A DNA stretch of 28,230 bases, from positions 1 through 28,230 of the forward strand of contig DATBIO010000015.1 in the NCBI GenBank assembly GCA_036556965.1, written 5' to 3'. Position numbers and translations under genes: made by a program. Below are positions 19,664 through 27,290 of the stretch, piece after piece (within the stretch, counting starts at the first letter, position 1; each line of letters starts with the position of its first letter). The notes under the pieces were generated by a model. The model was given only the letters and a program-made list of their open reading frames with translations. It ran no database searches and was not told the DNA's origin. The DNA is from DATBIO01 sp036556965 (GTDB lineage: Bacteria; Acidobacteriota; Vicinamibacteria; Fen-336).

Positions 19664-20136
19664 TACTTCTTGAACTCCGGTTCCAGGCGGCCGTGGGCCA
19701 GCTTGGCGAGAGGGACGCGCGCGGTGGCGCCCTTCTCCTTCTCCAGCGACAGCGTGGCCGCCCCGTCCTCCACCGCGAGGAGGCGGCCCAGCCAGTGCCG
19801 CCGCCCCTCCACGGGCTCGTAGCTCGAGAGCTTCACCAGCCGGCCCACCGCGCGGCGGTAGTCGGACTCCGTCTTGAGCGGCCGGTCCAGCCCGGGGCTG
19901 GAGACCTCCAGGGTGTAGGCGCCCTCGATGGGGTCCTCGACGTCGAGGATGGCCGAGACCTCCTCGGACACGCCCTGGAGGTCGTCGAGGCCGATGCCGC
20001 CCGTCTTGTCCACGAACAGGCGCACGAGCCGGCCGCCGGGGGCGTTCTTCACCTCGACGTCCACCAGCTCGTAACCGCGGCCCTCGGCCACGCGCCGGGC
20101 CACGTCCGTCACCGCATCCACGACGGTCGCTTTCAG
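19663..20136 (-). CDS. rimP: Ribosome maturation factor RimP, probable CTG start
   Basis: The product matches RimP, needed for 30S subunit assembly: GYELVDVEVKNAPGG, LRLF-type strand LVRLFVDK, GGIGLDDLQGVSEEV and YTLEVSSPGLDRPLK. The C-terminal SH3-like domain covers about residues 90-157. The start is unusual. The only ribosome-binding site, GGAGAG at 20143-20148, lies directly after the T tract of the attenuator, and the in-frame codon at the right distance is CTG (20134-20136), giving 157 residues. GTG at 20119-20121 (152 residues) is the nearest standard start but has no adjacent site. An in-frame ATG at 20205 would place the terminator hairpin inside the gene and is rejected. It is the first gene of the nusA operon. 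Confidence 0.92.
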
Positions 20137-20148
20137 CCTGCTCTCTCC

Positions 20149-20175
20149 AAAAAAAAGAGTGGGGCGAGCCCACTC
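20149..20175 (-). terminator. Terminator-type attenuator in the rimP-nusA leader
   Basis: GAGTGGG (20169-20175) and CCCACTC (20157-20163) form a perfect 7-base stem with the loop CTCGC, followed at once by eight T (20149-20156): a classic intrinsic terminator, the only one with a U tract in this window. It lies between the promoter at 20204-20232 and the rimP ribosome-binding site, so most transcripts may end here. An upstream segment CCAACTC (20190-20196) can pair with GAGTGGG at six of seven positions, with GGTG-TTG-CACC (20177-20187) as inner stem. This fold would exclude the terminator. Confidence 0.75.
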
Positions 20176-20203
20176 CGGTGCAACACCCCGAGTTGGAACG
20201 ACC

Positions 20204-20232
20204 ATGCTAACAGGGTTCCGCGGCCGGAGCAA
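20204..20232 (-). promoter_or_regulatory. Putative promoter of the rimP-nusA-infB operon
   Basis: TTGCTC (20227-20232) and TAGCAT (20204-20209) are separated by 17 bases on the minus strand. Transcription would begin near 20197, giving a leader of about 60 bases that contains the attenuator. It sits directly behind the stop of the GT-C-like gene at 20256. Confidence 0.5.
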
Positions 20233-20255
20233 GAACGAAGCGCCGGCCGCAACTT

Positions 20256-21824
20256 CTAGGGGATCTGCCAGATGGTGACGATGGGACCGCCCCGCTCCAC
20301 GGCGGACAGGCCCGAGAAAGGGATGAAGAACGCGTCCGCGGGGCTGAAGTACGGCTCGGTGCCCGCGCCCTCCCGGAAGGGCGAGAAGACGGCCAGGGGC
20401 ACGCCGCGGGCGCGTACGGCGGCCGCCACCACGGCCGGGGTGCCCGTCCAGTGGCCGAGGGCCGGGTGCTCCGCCGTGACCACGAAGGGCGGCGCCCCCT
20501 CCAGCACGGCCGGGTCCGTGCAGCGGACGGTGCGCGGCCGGAAGGCGGGGGGACGCCGGCGGTCCTCGTTGACCTCGGGCGCCCCGTAGCCCGCGCACAC
20601 GAGCAGCTCGGAGCGCCGCGGGAGGTTGCCGTCGATCCACTCCGCGGCCAGGACCCGCGTATCCGTGGCCGCGGCCACGCGGTCGAACTGGACCGTCCGC
20701 ACCAGCCCCGGCAGCGCGAGGGCCACCCCGGCCAGGGCACGGGCGGCGGGAGCCCTGGCCCACGCGCAGACGAAGGCCGCGGCCAGAACGGCCAGCGGGG
20801 CCACCAGCGGGGTGACGTAGCGCGGGTAGGCCAGGCGCACCGTCGCCGCGAAGACGCACCAGGGCAGCACGAAGGCGAGGAGCACCAGCCCCGGACGCGA
20901 GCGCGTCCAGGCCGCCCACGCCACGCCCGCCGCCGCGGCCGCCGTGAAGCCCCAGCCCAGGCCCACGGGCAGCGTCACCCGCGCGTGCTCCCACAGCGCC
21001 AGCGCCCCGCCGCCGGAATAGAGGAGGAAGGAGTTGTGCCCCAGCGCGGCCCGGAAGGCCCTTCCCCGCACCAGCACGTAGGGCGAGGTGGCCAGGAAGG
21101 CGGCGACGGACAGGGCGCCGGCCGCGCACAGCGGGCGCAGGACGGAGGCCAGCGGCTGGCGGCCCAGGCGGAAGGCGGCCGCCGCCACCAGGCTGGCCGC
21201 GGCCAGGGCGCCGTTGTACTTCGCGGACGCGGCGAGGCCGACGCAGAGGCCGCCCCACGCGAAGTCCCGGAGGCGGCCGCCCTCCGCGGCCCGCGCGGCG
21301 AACAGCAGCGCCAGGGCCACGAAGAAGCCCATGAGCACGTCCGCCTTGGCGAAGTGCGCGTCGCGGGCGTGCAGGTAGCACGTGGCCACGGCGAGGGCGG
21401 CCAGGAGTCCCGCCGGCCGGCCGGACCCGGCGCGTCGTCCCAGGAAGTACGCAACCACCACGGTGCCCGTGCCGAAGGCGGCGCTCAGCGCGCGGGCGAG
21501 GAGGAAGTGGACGAGAGGGCCCCGCAGCATGCCCACGAGGAAGTCGTCCAGGCCGCGGTAGCGGCCGAGCCAGACGCCCACGGCCAGCCACGCGCGCAGG
21601 GCCGCCGCGTCCAGGTAGACGAAGAGCGAGGGATAGAAGAAGGTGACGGGGTCCAGGCGGCCCGTCTGCAACATGGCCAGCGCGCGCGCGGCCACCATCT
21701 CCTCGTCCGGCCGGGTCAGCGTGTGGGGCAGGCCGTAGCCGATGCCCCACGCGCGCAGGACGGCGCCCAGGGCCACGATGGCCCCCAGGGCGAGCATCGT
21801 CGCCGTGCGGCCGGAGCCCGTCAT
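20256..21824 (-). CDS. GT39-like membrane glycosyltransferase
   Basis: The 522-residue product is a GT-C protein. After a first membrane segment its periplasmic loop has TRPDEEMVAARAL (Asp40-Glu41), the catalytic acidic pair. Further family signs are FYPSLFVYLDAAALR, the RDAHFAKADVLMGF loop, SAKYNGALAA and YPRYVTPLVAPLAVLAA. About ten membrane segments are followed by a soluble C-terminal part of about 140 residues. The ATG overlaps the stop codon of the upstream membrane protein (ATGA, 21821-21824), so the two are translated together and may act on the same glycan. The acceptor is unknown. Family resemblance is clear; a specific reaction cannot be given. Confidence 0.85.
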   Translation of the reverse strand: MTGSGRTATMLALGAIVALGAVLRAWGIGYGLPHTLTRPDEEMVAARALAMLQTGRLDPVTFFYPSLFVYLDAAALRAWLAVGVWLGRYRGLDDFLVGMLRGPLVHFLLARALSAAFGTGTVVVAYFLGRRAGSGRPAGLLAALAVATCYLHARDAHFAKADVLMGFFVALALLFAARAAEGGRLRDFAWGGLCVGLAASAKYNGALAAASLVAAAAFRLGRQPLASVLRPLCAAGALSVAAFLATSPYVLVRGRAFRAALGHNSFLLYSGGGALALWEHARVTLPVGLGWGFTAAAAAGVAWAAWTRSRPGLVLLAFVLPWCVFAATVRLAYPRYVTPLVAPLAVLAAAFVCAWARAPAARALAGVALALPGLVRTVQFDRVAAATDTRVLAAEWIDGNLPRRSELLVCAGYGAPEVNEDRRRPPAFRPRTVRCTDPAVLEGAPPFVVTAEHPALGHWTGTPAVVAAAVRARGVPLAVFSPFREGAGTEPYFSPADAFFIPFSGLSAVERGGPIVTIWQIP

Positions 21825-23389
21825 GGCCGCGGCCCGAGCTCGTAGATCCAGTCGGGGCCCAGGCGCGCGAGAAGGCGCACGCCTTCGGGCAGCGTCCCCA
21901 CGCTCTCGTGGAGGCGGCGCCGGTGGCCCTCGTGCACGTCCGCGGTGTGCACCACCACGTAGCGCACGCCGAAGGTGCGCATCACGCGCGCGGTGTAGGG
22001 CGACGGCCAGCGCCGGCCCAGCTGGCCGAGGCCGAAGCAGTCGGCGGGACGGTGCGCGCCCCAGCCGTTCACCATCCGCTGGCCGTGCACGGTCGACCAG
22101 TACGCGTAGAGCCCGCCGCGCGACTCGTGCTCGTGGTCCCAGGGCAGCTCGAGCACCACCCCGGGCGGGGCCTGGGCGAGCCACCGCGCGGAAGGCGGGG
22201 GGAGGTCCGCCGGCCGCCAGGGGATCCCCCGCGGCCACAGCTCGACCGCCACCAGCACGGAGGCGGCCGCCACCGCCGCGCGGGCTCCCTTCTGCCCGCC
22301 GCGCGCGACGCGCGCGGCGCCCAGCGCGGCCAGGAGGGCGAGGCCCAGCACGCCCAGGACGCCCAGCCGCGAGGGCACGCGCAGCAGGCGGACGCCGGGC
22401 AACGCGCGCAGGAGGTCGAAGGGCCCGGGCACCGTGTGGCGGCCGATCTCCACGTCGGGACCCAGGGCCAGGGCCACCCCGACCACGGTGAGGACGGCCG
22501 CGAAGCGCGCCGGCTCCGACCGCCGCGCCGTGGCCGCCCCCACCGCGGCCAGGGCGAGGGCGGGGAGCGAGACGAAGAGCGCCTCGCGCGTGGCCGTGGC
22601 CTCGTGCAGCGCGCGCGCGTAGGGCAGGCGGGCGAACCGGCCCGGGTCGACCCAGGACGACCACGGCGCGCTCCCGAACTCGGCGTGGTCGCGCGAGCGG
22701 GTGAGGGCCAGGCGGGCCTCTCCCACCTGGTACGGGACCGAGACGAGCAGGCTCAGCGCGCCCGCCACGGCCAGGGCGGCGGCCACGCGGGCGCGCGCCT
22801 CGCCGGTGGCTCCGCGCCAGTGCCAGAGGAAGCCGACTCCCAGCGCCACCGCCAGCATCACCGCGTAGTAGCCGCTGCTCAGGGCCTGGAGGAGGGCGAA
22901 GGTCCCCGCGGCGAGGGCGGGCGGCCAGCGGCCCTCGCGCAGGCCTCGCCGCAGGAAGAGCAGGGCGAAGGGCAGCCACTGGCAGGACAGGGCCTGCACG
23001 TGCACGAGGTGCTGGAACCGATAGGGGACGAAGGCGTAGACGAGGCCCGCCACCGCCGCGGGGAGGGCGGAGGCGCCCAGCTCGCGGGCCAGCAGCCACG
23101 CGCCCAGGCCCGCCAGCGGGAACGAGAGGAGGGCCACCAGGTTGTGCGCGAGCAGTCCGCTGCCGCCGAGGAGCAGCACCGGCGCGGCCTGCACCGCCTG
23201 CGGGAGCAGGGGCTCCGTGAAGGTGAGGCTGCGCGGGTGGGGGTGGTAGACGTTGGCCTCGAGCAGGCGCGCGGGATCGCGGAGCGCCTGGCGCGCGACC
23301 CAAGCCAGGGCCCAGGCATTGCCGTAGACGTCCTCGTTGCCCAGGGAGAGGGTCGCGGGGTGGCGGGCCAGCGGCCAGGTGAAGGCCAC
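21821..23389 (-). CDS. Polytopic membrane protein, GT-C-like, unusual or uncertain start
   Basis: The product is a 522-residue protein with about a dozen membrane segments and a soluble C-terminal domain of about 150 residues. Features include GNEDVYGNAWALAW near the N-terminus (acidic pair at residues 19-20), HPHPRSLTFTEPLLPQ and YRFQHLVHVQALSCQWLPFALLF. This pattern fits the GT-C/YfhO-like transporters and transferases of surface polysaccharides; I cannot name a reaction. The start is doubtful. GTG at 23387-23389 cuts the first membrane helix, because the 20 codons upstream also encode a hydrophobic stretch, yet the frame back to its stop at 23528-23530 has no ATG, GTG or TTG. CTG at 23393-23395 or another rare codon may be used. 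It starts 85 bases after rimO on the same strand. Confidence 0.75.
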   Translation of the reverse strand: MAFTWPLARHPATLSLGNEDVYGNAWALAWVARQALRDPARLLEANVYHPHPRSLTFTEPLLPQAVQAAPVLLLGGSGLLAHNLVALLSFPLAGLGAWLLARELGASALPAAVAGLVYAFVPYRFQHLVHVQALSCQWLPFALLFLRRGLREGRWPPALAAGTFALLQALSSGYYAVMLAVALGVGFLWHWRGATGEARARVAAALAVAGALSLLVSVPYQVGEARLALTRSRDHAEFGSAPWSSWVDPGRFARLPYARALHEATATREALFVSLPALALAAVGAATARRSEPARFAAVLTVVGVALALGPDVEIGRHTVPGPFDLLRALPGVRLLRVPSRLGVLGVLGLALLAALGAARVARGGQKGARAAVAAASVLVAVELWPRGIPWRPADLPPPSARWLAQAPPGVVLELPWDHEHESRGGLYAYWSTVHGQRMVNGWGAHRPADCFGLGQLGRRWPSPYTARVMRTFGVRYVVVHTADVHEGHRRRLHESVGTLPEGVRLLARLGPDWIYELGPRP

Positions 23390-23474
23390 GGCCAGGAGGG
23401 CGAAGCCGGCGAAGACGGCGGCGGCCCGGGCGGGCCCGGTGCGCGGCCGCGCCCCGCCGAGCGCCGGCCCCGGC

Positions 23475-24881
23475 TCAGACCACGCGGGCGACGAGGTCGT
23501 AGGCGTGGGCCTCGGTGATCTCGCAGGTCACGAACGTGCCGGGCACGGCGGTGCCGTCGTTGATGATCACCGAGCCGTCGATGTCGGGGGCCTGGGAGGC
23601 GAGGCGGCCCCTGAGCAGCCAGTCGCTCTCCGGGTGCACGCCCTCCACCAGCACCTCCACGCGCTCGCCCACGCGGCGGCGGTTGCGCTGCGCGCTGACG
23701 CGGCGCTGGGCGGCCATGATCCGCCGGCGCCGCTTCTCCTTCACCGCGGCGGGGACGCGGCCCGGGAGGTCGAAGGACGACGTGCCGTCCTCGTCGGAGT
23801 AGGTGAACACGCCCAGGTGGTCGAACTCCGCCTCTTCCACGAAGCGCAGCAGGGCGCCGAACTCCTCCACCGTCTCCCCGGGGAAGCCCACGATCACCGA
23901 GGTGCGGAAGGCGACCCCGGGGACCATGGCCCGCACGCGCTCCACCATGCCCATCAGGTTGCCGCGGCCGGTGGGGCGCTTCATGCGGCGCAGCACCTCG
24001 TCGCTGGCGTGCTGCAGCGGCATGTCCACGTACTTGACGACCTTCTCCTCCTCGGCCATGGCCTGCAGGATGGCGTCGCTCACGGTGGCCGGGTAGGCGT
24101 ACATGACGCGGATCCAGCGCAGGCCGTCCACCCGCCCCAGGCGCCGGAGCAGGTCGGCCAGGCCGTCGCGCCGGCCCCGGTCCAGCCCGTAGCGCGTGGA
24201 GTCCTGCGCCACCAGCACCACCTCGCGCACGCCGCGCGCGGCCAGCCCCCGCACCTCCGCCTCCACGTCCTCCGGGGCGCGGCTGCGGTGGCGCCCGCGC
24301 AGGGTGGGGATGATGCAGAACGAGCAGGTGTAGTCGCAGCCCTCGCTGATCTTCACGTAGGCCAGCCAGGGCGGCGTGGAGAGGACGCGCGGCCGGGTGT
24401 GGTCGTACACCCAGGTGGGCAGGCCGGAAGCGGCGTCGGTCACGGTGGCCTCCCCCTCCACCGCGGCCACGATGCCCTCCACCTGGCCGGTGCCCAGGGT
24501 GGCGTCGATCTCCGGGATCTCCGCGCGGAGCTCCGCGTCGTGGCGCTGGGCCAGGCAGCCCGTCACCACCAGGCGGCGGGCGCGTCCCGTCTCCTTCTCG
24601 CGCGCCATCTCCAGCACCGCGTCCACCGACTCCTGCTTGGCCCGGTCGATGAAGGCGCAGGTGTTGACGACGATGACGTCGGCCTCGCGCGCGTCCGCCA
24701 CCAGCTCGTGGCCGCGGCGGCGCAGGGCGCCCAGCATGACCTCGCCGTCCACCAGGTTCTTGGGACAGCCCAGGCTGACCATCCCCACCCGCACCCGCTC
24801 CGCGGGCGCGGCGGGGGAAGGCCCGTGGGGCTCGTCCGGCCGCCGGCCCAGCGCGATGGGCGCCCAGCCCTGTCCGCTCAT
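23475..24881 (-). CDS. rimO: Ribosomal protein S12 methylthiotransferase
   Basis: The 468-residue radical SAM enzyme adds a methylthio group to an aspartate of ribosomal protein S12. The N-terminal MTTase domain has Cys39 (SLGCPKNLVD), Cys75 (NTCAF) and Cys109 (TGCLAQR) for one [4Fe-4S] cluster. The SAM cluster is Cys182/Cys186/Cys189 in GCDYTCSFC. SLGCPKN and PLQHASDEVLRRMKR separate RimO from MiaB. A TRAM domain ends the protein. The ATG at 24881 gives about 30 residues more than usual before the first strand. A GTG or ATG around residues 30-34, behind GGAG, would give the common family length. It follows the 89-residue gene by 25 bases. Confidence 0.95.
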   Translation of the reverse strand: MSGQGWAPIALGRRPDEPHGPSPAAPAERVRVGMVSLGCPKNLVDGEVMLGALRRRGHELVADAREADVIVVNTCAFIDRAKQESVDAVLEMAREKETGRARRLVVTGCLAQRHDAELRAEIPEIDATLGTGQVEGIVAAVEGEATVTDAASGLPTWVYDHTRPRVLSTPPWLAYVKISEGCDYTCSFCIIPTLRGRHRSRAPEDVEAEVRGLAARGVREVVLVAQDSTRYGLDRGRRDGLADLLRRLGRVDGLRWIRVMYAYPATVSDAILQAMAEEEKVVKYVDMPLQHASDEVLRRMKRPTGRGNLMGMVERVRAMVPGVAFRTSVIVGFPGETVEEFGALLRFVEEAEFDHLGVFTYSDEDGTSSFDLPGRVPAAVKEKRRRRIMAAQRRVSAQRNRRRVGERVEVLVEGVHPESDWLLRGRLASQAPDIDGSVIINDGTAVPGTFVTCEITEAHAYDLVARVV

Positions 24882-24906
24882 CTCCCTGCCCCGCGCCCGC
24901 CCAGGC

Positions 24907-25176
24907 CTAGTGCGCCTTTTCCGGGGTGTCGATCTGGTTGCCCCACTCGCGGAGCTTCTCGCGGTCGCTCGCGGTGTAGAGCTCGTCGCCCACGTCGGCC
25001 ACCTGGTCGGCCACGCCGCCCAGCATCTCGTGCTCCTCGCCCTGCTGCGACATGAGGCCGAGGTGGTGGGCAATGGCGTCCAGGCGGCTCACCGAGCGGT
25101 CCACCGCCGTGAGCAGGCCCTCCACCAGCTCCACCAGAGCCTTGCGGCTCAGCCCGTCGTGCCACGTGGGTTCCAT
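24907..25176 (-). CDS. Small soluble helical protein, unknown function (89 aa)
   Basis: I do not recognise the family. The ATG at 25174-25176 has AGGAGG four bases upstream, a strong start. The product is acidic and mainly helical, with a segment ALVELVEGLLTAVDRSVSRLD that could form a coiled coil, and no signal or membrane segment. The C-terminal part (EKLREWGNQIDTPEK) is charged. It is the first gene of a likely operon with rimO, 25 bases away. A -10-like TACAAT (25207-25212) precedes it. The function cannot be inferred from the association, which may be only local. Confidence 0.75.
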   Translation of the reverse strand: MEPTWHDGLSRKALVELVEGLLTAVDRSVSRLDAIAHHLGLMSQQGEEHEMLGGVADQVADVGDELYTASDREKLREWGNQIDTPEKAH

Positions 25177-25206
25177 CTCTCCTCCTGGCCGTCCGACAAA
25201 CGGGCC

Positions 25207-25212
25207 ATTGTA
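25207..25212 (-). promoter_or_regulatory. Putative -10 of the 25176-rimO unit
   Basis: TACAAT on the minus strand matches TATAAT at five of six positions and is about 30 bases before the ATG, leaving room for the leader with AGGAGG. The -35 region is pure GC repeat with no match. Confidence 0.4.
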
Positions 25213-25220
25213 GCGCGGCC

Positions 25221-25249
25221 TTGCGTCGGGCGCGCGGCGCCCCTAAGCT
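25221..25249 (+). promoter_or_regulatory. Weak putative promoter of the coiled-coil membrane protein
   Basis: TTGCGT (25221-25226), 17 bases, then TAAGCT (25244-25249). Each hexamer matches consensus at three positions only, so the support is mainly spacing and location. Its -10 overlaps the left arm of the dyad at 25248-25268. Confidence 0.3.
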
Positions 25250-25268
25250 CCTCGCTTCACGCGAGGAG
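25248..25268 (+). promoter_or_regulatory. Perfect 8-bp dyad containing the ribosome-binding site
   Basis: CTCCTCGC (25248-25255) and GCGAGGAG (25261-25268) are exact complements with loop TTCAC. The right arm covers most of AGGAGG (25264-25269), the ribosome-binding site of the TTG-start gene at 25276. If the transcript includes both arms the site would be hidden, as in thermosensor or translational-repression hairpins. If transcription starts near 25256 the dyad would only be a DNA operator. Confidence 0.45.
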
Positions 25269-25275
25269 GGCGGTC

Positions 25276-26055
25276 TTGGGAACGGGAGCGAAGATCGCGA
25301 TCGGCTGCGCGCTGGCCCTGGTGCTGGCCATGGTGGTGACGGTGCTGGGCCTGGGCGGGCTCGCCTTCTGGGCCAAGGGCAAGGTCCAGGAGGTGACGGG
25401 CGAGCAGGAGCGCATCGCCGACCTGCAGAAGCAGGCCAACCGCAACGACTTCGAGCGGCCGCAGGACGGCGTCATCGCCGAGGACCGGCTGCTGAAGTTC
25501 CTGGACGTGCGCAAGCGCGTCTACGAGGTCTACAAGAAGTACGAGCCCCAGATCGAGGCGCGCAAGAACAAGCCCCAGGGCGACGTGAGCGACGTGCGCA
25601 CGGCCTTCGCCATGATCAACGACATCCGCCTGGCCCAGGCCCAGGCCCAGGCCGACCTGGGCGTGAGCGACGAGGAGTACCGGTTCCTGGTGGAGCAGGT
25701 CTACAAGACGATGTGGGCGGCGGAGATGACCAAGGCCACGGGCACGGCCAGCGTCTCCGAGGCGGTGGGCCAGGCCTACGACAAGGCGGCGCGGGAGATG
25801 GGGCGCGCGGCGGAGGCGGCCAAGCAGGCGGAGGCCCGCGCGGAGCGCGAGGGCGACCGCTCGGCCGAGGAGGCCTCGGAGGAGGCGCAGGAGCAGGTGG
25901 CCCAGGGCCGCGAGGAGCTCGAGAAGGCCGGCCGGGAGGCCCGCGACCGCGCCCGCGAAATGGACGTGCCCGCCGCCAACGTGGCGCTCTTCCGCAAGTA
26001 CGAGTCCGACATCAAGCGCTACGCGATGAGCGGCCTGGAGTGGATCGGGCTCTGA
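25276..26055 (+). CDS. Membrane-anchored coiled-coil protein, unknown function (259 aa)
   Basis: The start is TTG at 25276, fixed by AGGAGG (25264-25269) six bases upstream; no ATG is available before the hydrophobic segment. Residues about 5-36 (AKIAIGCALALVLAMVVTVLG onward) form one membrane anchor with the bulk on the far side, probably in the periplasm. Residues 37-170 are helical (VTGEQERIADLQKQANRNDF at the start, then DRLLKFLDVRKRVYEVYKKY). Residues about 170-235 are a highly charged Ala/Glu/Arg coiled coil. The C-terminus (LFRKYESDIKRYAMSGLEWIGL) looks conserved in type. No catalytic motif is seen and I do not recognise a named family. Confidence 0.75.
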   Translation: MGTGAKIAIGCALALVLAMVVTVLGLGGLAFWAKGKVQEVTGEQERIADLQKQANRNDFERPQDGVIAEDRLLKFLDVRKRVYEVYKKYEPQIEARKNKPQGDVSDVRTAFAMINDIRLAQAQAQADLGVSDEEYRFLVEQVYKTMWAAEMTKATGTASVSEAVGQAYDKAAREMGRAAEAAKQAEARAEREGDRSAEEASEEAQEQVAQGREELEKAGREARDRAREMDVPAANVALFRKYESDIKRYAMSGLEWIGL

Positions 26056-26065
26056 TCGCGGCGTC

Positions 26066-27142
26066 TCAGGCGTAGGCGAGCAGCCGTTCCGCGGCCACGC
26101 GCGCGCCGTCCGTGGCGCGCGGGGCCGGCCAGGCCGCGCCCAGCACCGCCTCCAGCGCCTCCGCCAGGCGCCCGGCGCGCAGCGCGTGTCCCTCCACGTG
26201 CCGGCAGGGCAGCCAGGCCGGCATCTCGCGCACCATCACGCCGTACTCGGGGAAGTCGCCGCGCTCCGTGTACACCATCGGCACCCGCGCGCCGATGGCG
26301 TCGGCCACGATGCCGTAGCCGGGCTTGGTGACGACGGCGTCGACCGCGCCCAGGAGGTCGATGTAGGCCAGGCCGGCGCCCTCCAGGCCTTCGGTGGTGA
26401 CGCGGGTGGCGTTGGCGGGCAGCGGGCCGTCGCCGTCGCTGAGCAGGAAGCGGAAGCGGGCCAGGGGCCCGAGCACGCGCGCGTCGAAGTCCGGCAGGCC
26501 GAGGCCGCCGAACGACCACAGGACCAGGGGCCCGCCCTCCAGGCCGAGGCGGCGCCGGACCTCGGCCCGCGCCACCCGGGGCCGGCGCGCCACGAGGGGG
26601 ATGTCCTCGCGCCGCGGGAACGCCTCGAGACCGCCCGCGAAGGGCAGGGCCAGGAGCAGCGTGGCCCGCGCGCAGGCGGCGGCGGCGTGGGCGGCGGCCG
26701 CGCCCAGCTCCGGCCGGCGCGCCGCCAGGTGCCGGTAGATCCAGTCCCAGCCGAAGTTGGCGAGGCCCAGCGCGGGCACGCCCGCCTCCGCGGCCGCGTC
26801 GAAGGCGAGCGGCGGGAGGTCGCCCAGGACCACGCGCGCGCCCGCGGCGCGCAGCCAGCGGCTCTCCTCCTCCACCGCGCCGGCGTAGCCGTCGGCGAAC
26901 GCGCGCCAGCGGGCGGCCGTGGCCGCCTCGTCGATGACCAGCGCTCCTCGCTGGACCAGGCCCACGTCGATCGTGCGCGGGCGGCAGGCGATGGTGCCGG
27001 GAACGTCCTGGAAGAGGCGCGCGGGGGCCGCGGTGACCACGGTGACCGGCAGCGACGGTTCGAGGGCGCGCGCGGCCGCCAGCACCTCGGCCGTGCGCGT
27101 GGCGTGCCCGAACCCGTGCCCGGAGACGTAGGCCACCAGCAT
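26066..27142 (-). CDS. GT-B-like protein resembling the N-terminal domain of L-arabinokinase
   Basis: The 358-residue product begins MLVAYVSGHGFGHATRTAEV, very like the GHGFGHATR start of the N-terminal half of plant L-arabinokinase. Later family blocks are also present: GDLPPLAFDAAAEAGVPALG, NFGWDWIYRH, DIPLVARRP and the nucleotide-sugar loop VVTKPGYGIVADAIGARVP with a following FPEY. This is a MurG-like GT-B fold; the GHMP kinase half is absent. Related stand-alone bacterial proteins are annotated as glycosyltransferases of unknown acceptor. It may use a nucleotide sugar in surface-polymer synthesis. The ATG has no Shine-Dalgarno; a promoter with TTGACC and a CRP-type palindrome stand immediately upstream. 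Confidence 0.82.
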   Translation of the reverse strand: MLVAYVSGHGFGHATRTAEVLAAARALEPSLPVTVVTAAPARLFQDVPGTIACRPRTIDVGLVQRGALVIDEAATAARWRAFADGYAGAVEEESRWLRAAGARVVLGDLPPLAFDAAAEAGVPALGLANFGWDWIYRHLAARRPELGAAAAHAAAACARATLLLALPFAGGLEAFPRREDIPLVARRPRVARAEVRRRLGLEGGPLVLWSFGGLGLPDFDARVLGPLARFRFLLSDGDGPLPANATRVTTEGLEGAGLAYIDLLGAVDAVVTKPGYGIVADAIGARVPMVYTERGDFPEYGVMVREMPAWLPCRHVEGHALRAGRLAEALEAVLGAAWPAPRATDGARVAAERLLAYA

Positions 27143-27150
27143 GACCGCCG

Positions 27151-27179
27151 ACCCTATTCAGTCGCCGCGGAGGGGTCAA
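27151..27179 (-). promoter_or_regulatory. Putative promoter of the GT-B-like gene, leaderless geometry
   Basis: TTGACC (27174-27179), a 17-base spacer and TAGGGT (27151-27156) precede the ATG at 27142 by 8 bases. This is the same geometry, with the same -35, as the histidine-kinase promoter at 1669-1697. No Shine-Dalgarno is present, so the message may begin at or next to the ATG. Confidence 0.5.
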
Positions 27180-27181
27180 AC

Positions 27182-27195
27182 GTGACGGCCGTCAC
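27182..27195. promoter_or_regulatory. CRP/FNR-type palindromic operator
   Basis: GTGACGGCCGTCAC is a perfect 14-base palindrome of the form GTGA-N6-TCAC, the core of CRP-family sites, with A-rich left flank and CAT on the right. It ends 2 bases from the -35 of the 27142 promoter, about 45 bases upstream of the predicted start, near the class II activator position. It is also 206 bases before the divergent haloperoxidase gene. A CRP/FNR-family regulator is the inferred ligand. Confidence 0.55.
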
Positions 27196-27290
27196 ATACG
27201 AGCAGGGCGGAGCGCCCGACAATCCGCGGCCTCACACGAATCAGGGGGAAGGGCCGTGGCACCCACGACCTTGGCCCCGCGTTCTTGAGT

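Noticed and set aside
24882..25073. RimO start at 25073
   Set aside because: This stretch is the other frame of the 89-residue gene and has Ser/Thr/Arg/Trp-rich nonsense composition.
27241..27290. Possible second sigma-54 promoter at TGGCACC (27258-27264)
   Set aside because: The -24-like part is present but no GC element occurs at the required spacing.
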